Assembly: GCA_964348605.1 (NCBI GenBank)
Contig: CAYGDC010000008.1
Location: forward strand, 1 to 17,144
Length of the DNA stretch: 17,144 nucleotides
Origin: JALOAR01 sp964348605
Lineage (GTDB): Bacteria > Patescibacteriota > Minisyncoccia > UBA6257 > Colwellbacteraceae
Reading direction: 5' to 3'
In this document: positions 12,134 to 17,144 of the stretch, piece after piece
Numbering within the stretch: the stretch's first letter is position 1
Layout: each line of letters starts with the position of its first letter
Program-made: the position numbers and the translations under genes
The notes under the pieces: generated by a model
Told to the model about the DNA's origin: nothing
What the model saw: the letters and a program-made list of their open reading frames with translations, nothing else
Databases searched by the model: none

Positions 12134-12200
12134 AAAAACCAAAGACTAAAATCACAAGCACCAAATTATCCCGCTTCGCGGGATCTCGTAAAGTAGGAGA
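12134..12200. repeat. Dispersed intergenic repeat, copy B
   Basis: Matches copy A (591-675): AAAAACCAAAGAC (12134-12146), TAAAATCACAA, CACCAAATTAT, then hairpin TCCCGC-TTC-GCGGGA (12169-12183) followed by a degenerate second element TCTCGTAAAGTAGGAGA (12184-12200), where only TCTC/GAGA still pair. It lacks two segments of the A-copy lead. It sits between the divergent ftsK and exonuclease genes. Confidence 0.72.
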
Positions 12201-12239
12201 AATTGAAAATTATTAATATTCTGATGATTATTGCACTGA

Positions 12240-12266
12240 TTGCCAGCAACAATTGTTTGTTATAAC
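12240..12266 (+). promoter_or_regulatory. Possible promoter of the exonuclease-desulfurase pair
   Basis: TTGCCA (12240-12245) and TATAAC (12261-12266) are 15 bases apart, which is short. The ATG is 11 bases after the -10 box. A second AT-rich hexamer, TATAAA, is at 12269. Confidence 0.35.
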
Positions 12267-12277
12267 CTTATAAATCT

Positions 12278-12859
12278 ATGAATAAGGACATTGTTGTGAT
12301 AGACATTGAAACTAAAAATACATTTTACGATGTAGGGGGTCAAGCAAATATTGCTCGTTTAGACATGTCTTTAGCATGCGTATATTCATATAACCAAGAC
12401 GCATATTTTAGTTTTTGGGAAAATGATACGAAAGAGTTGGGAGAGATGCTTAAAGAAGTAGCTCTTGTTATTGGTTTTAGTATAAGCAGATTTGATTTGC
12501 CGGTGCTTGATAAATATTTTGATTTCAGTACAAAAGCTCTAAAAAGAATTGATTTACTTGAAGAAATAGAGGTGGTATTGGGCAGAAGAATAGGGCTTGA
12601 TCTTTTAGCTGAAACTAATCTTGGACAGAATAAAACTTATAATGGGCTAGAGGCTATTAGGCTTTGGAATGAAGGAAATTTAAAAGAGCTTGAAGCATAT
12701 TGCCGAAATGATGTAAAAATAACAAAAGATTTATATGATTTAGTAAAATTACAAAAATATCTTATGGTTCCTGAAAGAGGAACGGATAATTTAATCAAAG
12801 TTGATTTAGATTTTAATGAAAAAATTAAAGAAGCAACAAGCGACAACACTTTATTTTGA
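12278..12859 (+). CDS. Predicted DEDDy 3'-5' exonuclease (RNase H-like fold)
   Basis: 193-residue predicted 3'-5' exonuclease acting on DNA or RNA. All four acidic residues and the tyrosine of the DEDDy class can be placed: D9 and E11 in VVIDIETKN, D73 in GFSISRFDLPVLDKY (66-80), and Y141-x3-D145 in LEAYCRNDVKITKDLYDL (138-155). The layout (short, single-domain, G-F-x-x-x-x-F-D before the second Asp) is that of the predicted YprB/RNase_H_2-like exonucleases more than DnaQ. The last 14 codons overlap the desulfurase gene in another frame, so the two are cotranscribed and perhaps translationally coupled. No Shine-Dalgarno. The substrate is unknown. TGA is the stop codon. Confidence 0.82.
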   Translation: MNKDIVVIDIETKNTFYDVGGQANIARLDMSLACVYSYNQDAYFSFWENDTKELGEMLKEVALVIGFSISRFDLPVLDKYFDFSTKALKRIDLLEEIEVVLGRRIGLDLLAETNLGQNKTYNGLEAIRLWNEGNLKELEAYCRNDVKITKDLYDLVKLQKYLMVPERGTDNLIKVDLDFNEKIKEATSDNTLF

Positions 12860-14039
12860 TTATGCTGCGACTGCTCCAGTTATAAAAAGCGTGGTTCGCG
12901 CGATAAGCTTGGAAGGCAATTCTATTTTTGGCAACCCAGGGTCTATTCATAGAGAGGGAGCAAAAGCTATGTCTTTTTTAGATAAAGCGAGAGAAATAGT
13001 AGCTGAAGCAGTAGATGGAGAATTTGGCGGAGTTATATTTACTTCTTCGGCGACAGAAGCGAATAATTTAATGCTTCGCGGAATAGTTAAAAAATATATT
13101 GAGCGTGCAAGAACTGAAAATATTAGTCTTCCGGCGAGAGTAATTATATCTGCCGCAGAACATGAATCAATAGAGCAGGTAGCGACAAAACTTTCTGAAG
13201 AAGGGGCGGAAGTAATTCGTGTGCCGATTAAAAAAGATGGCAGAGTAGATTTAAAAGTTTTTTCCTCTGTTTTAAATAATAGAACAGTTATAGTTTCTTT
13301 TATTTTTACCAATAACGAAACTGGGGCGGTAAATGATATTAAAAAAATAGCGAAGATAATTAACGAAAATAGGGGCGAGAGCATATACCCTCTATTTCAT
13401 ATAGACGCCGCACAATCTTTTCAATACGAAGATTGTTCTTTTGTAACAACAAAAGCAGATGCGATTACTCTTTCTTCCCATAAAATAGGAGGGCCAAAAG
13501 GCGTAGGAGCGTTGGTGTTTCGCGACAATGCTTTATTAAAATTCGTAGACCCTATAATACACGGAGGAGGGCAAGAATTCGGAATGCGTTCAGGAACAGA
13601 AAATGTGCCAGCAATTTACGGATTTGCAGTTGCTGTTAAAGAAGCTAATCGCTTAAGGCAAAAAGAGTCAAAGAGAGTTATGGCTCTAAAAAAAGTTTTA
13701 TTTGAAGAGATCATACGCATAATGCCAAAAGCGAAAATAAATGGACCGAAATTAGAAAGTGGCTCTCCTCATATACTTAATGTATGGCTACCAGGAATAT
13801 CAGCGGAAGACGCTGTGATGGCGATGGATATGGAGGGCGTTGCAATATCATATGGCTCTGCATGTTCTGCGAGGGCATTTCAGCCATCAAAAGCAATAAA
13901 AGCGCTTGGTTACTTAGATACTCGCGCAAAGGAGAGTGTGAGAATTAGTATTGGCCGAGAAACTAAGGATAGGGATATTGTTAAATTTGCAGAAGCATTC
14001 AGAAAAACCCTAATTAAATTAGCGATAGGCAATAGATAG
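12816..14039 (+). CDS. Cysteine desulfurase (NifS/IscS family)
   Basis: PLP enzyme that takes sulfur from cysteine, leaving alanine and an enzyme persulfide used for tRNA thiolation or Fe-S clusters. Of 407 residues: LYFDYAATAPV (12-22) opens the fold; FTSSATEANNLML (75-87) binds the cofactor phosphate; H116 in ISAAEHESIE stacks on PLP; D197 in FHIDAAQSF binds the pyridine nitrogen; K223 in LSSHKIGGPKGVGAL (219-233) is the Schiff-base lysine; C350 in SYGSACSARAFQPS (345-358) is the persulfide cysteine. R258 and the GMRSGTENVP block are present. The start at 12816 lies inside the exonuclease gene (44-base overlap), and no later Met keeps the first strand. No IscU, SufU or MnmA gene is adjacent, so the acceptor is unknown; IscS and SufS types cannot be separated safely. 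Confidence 0.93.
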   Translation: MKKLKKQQATTLYFDYAATAPVIKSVVRAISLEGNSIFGNPGSIHREGAKAMSFLDKAREIVAEAVDGEFGGVIFTSSATEANNLMLRGIVKKYIERARTENISLPARVIISAAEHESIEQVATKLSEEGAEVIRVPIKKDGRVDLKVFSSVLNNRTVIVSFIFTNNETGAVNDIKKIAKIINENRGESIYPLFHIDAAQSFQYEDCSFVTTKADAITLSSHKIGGPKGVGALVFRDNALLKFVDPIIHGGGQEFGMRSGTENVPAIYGFAVAVKEANRLRQKESKRVMALKKVLFEEIIRIMPKAKINGPKLESGSPHILNVWLPGISAEDAVMAMDMEGVAISYGSACSARAFQPSKAIKALGYLDTRAKESVRISIGRETKDRDIVKFAEAFRKTLIKLAIGNR

Positions 14040-14083
14040 TAAAATATTTGTAGTAAACAAATAGGCGACAGTTTTTTATTAAA

Positions 14084-14112
14084 TTGCTCATTCTATGCAA
14101 TTTTGCTTTAAT
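14084..14112 (+). promoter_or_regulatory. Possible promoter of ileS
   Basis: TTGCTC (14084-14089), 17 bases, TTTAAT (14107-14112) preceded by TGC (extended -10). The ATG is 17 bases after the -10 box. No T-box leader structure fits in this 90-base gap. Confidence 0.4.
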
Positions 14113-14129
14113 ATGGCATTATTTTAATA

Positions 14130-17100
14130 ATGCTTAAAGACAAATCTACTTTACCAGAAATAGAAAGTCAGGTGCTTAAGTTTTGGGAAGAAGCTCGGAT
14201 TTTTGAAAAAACCGTAGAGCAAAAAAGAGGTAAAAAATCTTTTTCTTTTTATGATGGACCGCCATTTGCGACAGGACTGCCTCATTATGGACATATACTT
14301 GCAACAGCTATTAAAGACGCCGTTACCAGGTTTTGGACAATGAAGGGCTATAAAGTAGAAAGAAGGGTTGGCTGGGACTGTCATGGACTGCCTATCGAAA
14401 ACCTTATAGAAAAAGAACTGAAATTAAAGGATAAAAAAGCGATTGAAAGTTTTGGTATAGAAAATTTTAATAATGCTTGTAGGGCAGCGGTTTTTCGTTC
14501 GGTTAATGATTTTCAAAAAACACTTCAAAGAGTTGGACGATGGGCGGACTATTCGCGTTCATACTCTACTCTAGATAATTCTTATATAGAGTCGGTTTGG
14601 TGGGTTTTCAAGCAACTTTGGGACGCAGGATTTGTATATTCTGATTATAGAGTGTCGCCATATTGTCCAAGATGTGGTACATCTCTTTCCAATTTTGAAG
14701 TTAGCCAAGGATATAAAAACACTACTGCCCCAGCAATATTTATTAAGTTTAGACTTAAAAATGAGCTAGATAATATTCCAACTTATTTTGTGGCGTGGAC
14801 TACAACGCCGTGGACGCTTACGGCGAATGCGGCCCTCGCAGTAAAGAAAGACATTGATTATTCTTTCGTTATCACAAAAAACGGAAAAGGCAAAGAGAGA
14901 TTAATTCTTGCTAATGCCAGGCTTTTAGCTACTGGTTTAAATAATGCGACAATAGAAAAAACGGTAAAAGGAAAAGAACTTAAGGGAATGGAATATGTCC
15001 CGCTTTTTTCTTTTGTTAAGCCGGAGAAAAAAGCTCACCTTGTAATTCTTGCGGACTTTGTTTCTATGGAAGATGGAAGCGGAATAGTGCATATGGCTCC
15101 AGCTTTTGGAGCAGACGATATGGAAGAAGCAAGAAAAAACGACATTCCGATTATATTAACTGTAAATAAAGAAGGAAAGTTTATAGACGAGGTTACTCCT
15201 TGGGCGGGAGAATTTGTTAAAAAAGCGGATGAAAAAATCATAGAATATTTGCGTACAGGGGGAGCGTTGCTTAAGCAAGAAACAGTTGACCATCAATACC
15301 CTTTTTGTTGGAGATGCGATTCTCCTCTGCTTTATTATCCAATAGATAATTGGTATATCGCGGTCACAAAAATTAAAAATCAGCTTGTAGAAAATAATAA
15401 AAAAATAAGATGGGTTCCTTTTCATCTTAAGGAAGGCAGATTTGGAAAGTGGCTTGCGGATGCGCGTGATTGGGTTATTTCAAGAGACAGATTTTGGGGA
15501 GCGCCAATACCAATTTGGAAATGCGTAGATTGCGATACACATACTGCTGTTGGATCGCTTAAAGAGCTTGCAAAGATTTCTGTTTCAAATAATAAATATT
15601 TTTTAATGCGTCACGGCGAGGCCGACTCAAATGTATTAAATATAGTTTCTTCTTTGCCTGAGAAATCCGTAATTGGACTTACGAGTAAAGGCAAAAAGCA
15701 GGCACTGAAAACAGCGGAGGCATTAAAAATAAAAAAAATAGATTTTATTATTGCGTCTCCATTACAAAGAGCAATTGAGACAGCAAAGATTGTTGCCGAC
15801 TATTGCGGGCTACAATATGAAATAGATAATAGGCTTGCGGAATATAATTTTGGCTCGATGAATGGCAAGCCAGTAGAAGAATTTGAAGCTTTTGTGGGAG
15901 GCGCACAGGGCAAATTCACAAATTCGCCCGAAGGAGGGGAGACGCTCGTCGCAGTACGCGAAAGAATGCTGGATTTAATAAAAGAGTTAGAAACCAAATA
16001 TGCGAATAAAAAAATCTTGCTTGTGGGACACAGGGACCCATTATGGGTCTTAGAGGGAGCGATGCAAGGAATAGAGAGGCAAAAATTTATAGAAAAAGAA
16101 GATGAAATGCCGCTAGAAACAGGAGAATGGAAAGAGTCAAAGTTTGGATGGGTGCCGCTTGATAAAAATGGAGAGCTTGATATGCATCGCCCTTACATTG
16201 ATGAAGTGGGGGCACGTTGTTCAAAATGCGGAGGCAAAGCCATAAGAGAAAAACAAGTTTTTGATTGCTGGTTTGAGTCAGGGGCGATGCCTTACGCGTC
16301 TTGGCATTATCCGTTTGAAAACAAGAAAAAAGTAGAGGATATTTTCCCGGCTGATTTTATAGCGGAGGGACTAGATCAAACAAGGGGTTGGTTTTACACA
16401 CTTCATGTTCTTGCTACCGCTCTTACTGCGCGTAAATCAGAGCTCGGTAAAAATCAGCCAGCGTTTAAGAATGTAATAGTAAACGGACTTATCTTAGATG
16501 AATTTGGTAGAAAACTTTCTAAAAAACTAAGAAATTATACAGAGCCAGAAATTTTATTTGAAAAAACTGGAGCGGACGCTTTGCGGTATTTTTTACTTTC
16601 ATCTACCTCTATAGGAGAAGATTATAGATTTGCTGACAAAGGAGTCGTAGAAGCAAAAACAAAAATATCTGAAAGACTACTTAATTCGTATAACTTTTTT
16701 GCCATGTATGCTGACGCAAAACAAAGAGTAAAGGGATATAAAGACCCAGCTAAAGAAAGCATTCTTGATTCTTGGATTAAGGCAAGGATTAAACAAACGG
16801 TGGCGGAAATAAATTCTAATATGGAAAAGTACGAACTCACTCAAGCGACAAGGCCGATTGCTGATTTATTAGACGACCTTTCTAATTGGTATATACGACG
16901 CTCGCGAACGAGATTACAGCGTCCTGAATCAGTTAGCGATTTTTATGCCGCATCTAAAACTCTTTATGATGCTCTTATCGTGATAACAAAAATAATGGCG
17001 CCATTTACTCCATTTATTGCGGAGGCGGTGTATAAGTCCCTTACGGATGAAGAGGAGTCTGTCCATTTAACAAAATGGCCGAATCCTGGAAAATTAACTA

Positions 17101-17144
17101 AGAAAGAAAAATCTCTTATTGATACAATGGTTTTTGCAAGAATT
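14130..17144 (+). CDS. ileS: Isoleucyl-tRNA synthetase with inserted histidine-phosphatase domain (3' partial)
   Basis: Charges tRNA-Ile and edits valine errors. 1005 codons are visible without a break and the C-terminus is off the window. Landmarks: the HIGH-like HYGH (52-55) in PPFATGLPHYGH; the first zinc-type CPRC (179-182); the editing domain with WTTTPWT (223-229) and HMAPAFGADD (321-330); CWRC (393-396); DWVISRDRFWGAPIPIW; and KLSKK (795-799) in the KMSKS place, followed by LRNYTEPEILFEKTGADALR. These mark the eukaryote-like type 2 IleS. The ribbon cysteine pairs C465/C468 and C697/C700 are separated by a complete phosphoglycerate-mutase-like domain (about 489-651). The anticodon-binding domain has begun (LSNWYIRRSR, TPFIAEAVY). 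No Shine-Dalgarno precedes the ATG. IleS identity is certain; what the insertion does is unknown. Confidence 0.96.
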   Translation, partial: MLKDKSTLPEIESQVLKFWEEARIFEKTVEQKRGKKSFSFYDGPPFATGLPHYGHILATAIKDAVTRFWTMKGYKVERRVGWDCHGLPIENLIEKELKLKDKKAIESFGIENFNNACRAAVFRSVNDFQKTLQRVGRWADYSRSYSTLDNSYIESVWWVFKQLWDAGFVYSDYRVSPYCPRCGTSLSNFEVSQGYKNTTAPAIFIKFRLKNELDNIPTYFVAWTTTPWTLTANAALAVKKDIDYSFVITKNGKGKERLILANARLLATGLNNATIEKTVKGKELKGMEYVPLFSFVKPEKKAHLVILADFVSMEDGSGIVHMAPAFGADDMEEARKNDIPIILTVNKEGKFIDEVTPWAGEFVKKADEKIIEYLRTGGALLKQETVDHQYPFCWRCDSPLLYYPIDNWYIAVTKIKNQLVENNKKIRWVPFHLKEGRFGKWLADARDWVISRDRFWGAPIPIWKCVDCDTHTAVGSLKELAKISVSNNKYFLMRHGEADSNVLNIVSSLPEKSVIGLTSKGKKQALKTAEALKIKKIDFIIASPLQRAIETAKIVADYCGLQYEIDNRLAEYNFGSMNGKPVEEFEAFVGGAQGKFTNSPEGGETLVAVRERMLDLIKELETKYANKKILLVGHRDPLWVLEGAMQGIERQKFIEKEDEMPLETGEWKESKFGWVPLDKNGELDMHRPYIDEVGARCSKCGGKAIREKQVFDCWFESGAMPYASWHYPFENKKKVEDIFPADFIAEGLDQTRGWFYTLHVLATALTARKSELGKNQPAFKNVIVNGLILDEFGRKLSKKLRNYTEPEILFEKTGADALRYFLLSSTSIGEDYRFADKGVVEAKTKISERLLNSYNFFAMYADAKQRVKGYKDPAKESILDSWIKARIKQTVAEINSNMEKYELTQATRPIADLLDDLSNWYIRRSRTRLQRPESVSDFYAASKTLYDALIVITKIMAPFTPFIAEAVYKSLTDEEESVHLTKWPNPGKLTKKEKSLIDTMVFARI
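15594..16082 (+). other. Histidine-phosphatase domain embedded in IleS
   Basis: Residues about 489-651 of the synthetase form a full domain of the histidine phosphatase (RHG) superfamily. Blocks in order: YFLMRHGEADSN (490-501) with the phospho-accepting H495 and R494; GLTSKGKKQALKTAEAL; IIASPLQRAIETAKIV with R547; LAEYNFGSMNGK with E571, the usual general-acid position; SPEGGETLVAVRERMLDLI; and ILLVGHRDPLWVLEGAM with H634. The phosphate-pocket set R-H-R-H is complete, so activity is expected. The flanking synthetase sequence is intact: GSLKEL (475-480) before, and DMHRPYID (684-691) after. Base composition looks the same as in the rest of the gene. The substrate (phosphohistidine, sugar phosphate, nucleotide or other) cannot be told from sequence. 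Confidence 0.93.

Noticed and set aside
12070..12135. A 22-residue N-terminal extension of FtsK from ATG 12135
   Set aside because: The extension does not look like FtsK, and the strong promoter (12083-12112) lies downstream of that ATG. The start at 12069 fits both.
15585..16160. The phosphatase stretch as a separate gene inserted in, and breaking, ileS
   Set aside because: The frame is open without stop or shift from 14130 to 17144, and the synthetase motifs resume directly after it. It is an in-frame domain, not an interrupting gene or two pseudogene halves.
1..17144. Alternative genetic code with UGA as glycine (Gracilibacteria/Absconditabacteria)
   Set aside because: UGA ends the lactate permease, ftsK and exonuclease genes at the expected protein ends, and no in-frame UGA occurs in conserved genes.
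1..17144. CRISPR arrays, insertion sequences, prophage or integrase genes
   Set aside because: No regularly spaced repeats, transposase, integrase or terminal inverted repeats were seen. The only repeats are the short intergenic elements listed.

Overview
The window is AT-rich, gene-dense DNA that fits a reduced bacterial genome of the Candidate Phyla Radiation (Patescibacteria, most like Parcubacteria). The evidence is short intergenic gaps, divergent versions of core proteins, almost no Shine-Dalgarno sequences before genes, start codons a few bases after good -10 boxes, and mostly single-copy housekeeping genes. UGA is used as an ordinary stop (lctP-like gene, ftsK, exonuclease gene), so this is not a code-25 lineage. 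The taxonomic call is inference; no rRNA is present.

Layout. (1) 1-407: the 3' end of argS. (2) 408-3460: seven scattered tRNA genes (Trp, Phe, Arg-CCT, Arg-TCT, Pro, His, Gly), nearly all with a recognisable promoter of their own. Among them are a CaCA-type cation antiporter gene and, on the minus strand, an unrecognised membrane-anchored coiled-coil protein gene. (3) 3484-5812: a VTT/DedA-like membrane protein and an L-lactate permease family transporter, closed by one or two terminators. (4) 5813-6145: a gene-free stretch full of small inverted repeats. (5) 6146-8160: glyA and folD, overlapping, which supply one-carbon folate units. (6) 8251-12069, minus strand: ftsK, a RodZ-like HTH/membrane protein and recA in one tight operon read from a near-consensus promoter. 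(7) 12278-14039: a DEDDy 3'-5' exonuclease overlapping a cysteine desulfurase. (8) 14130-17144: ileS, running off the window end.

The most unusual feature is in ileS. The eukaryote-like (type 2) isoleucyl-tRNA synthetase carries a complete histidine-phosphatase (phosphoglycerate-mutase-like) domain inside the loop of its zinc ribbon, in one uninterrupted frame. All expected phosphatase catalytic residues are present (R494, H495, R547, E571, H634). I know of no characterised enzyme of this design.

Other points of interest are: a dispersed intergenic repeat with two hairpins whose copies differ by a compensatory base-pair change; a tRNA-Phe with C instead of U at position 55; an orphan nine-base Shine-Dalgarno sequence; a FolD with Phe at the usual catalytic Tyr; an antiporter with a degenerate second alpha repeat; and overlapping divergent promoters.
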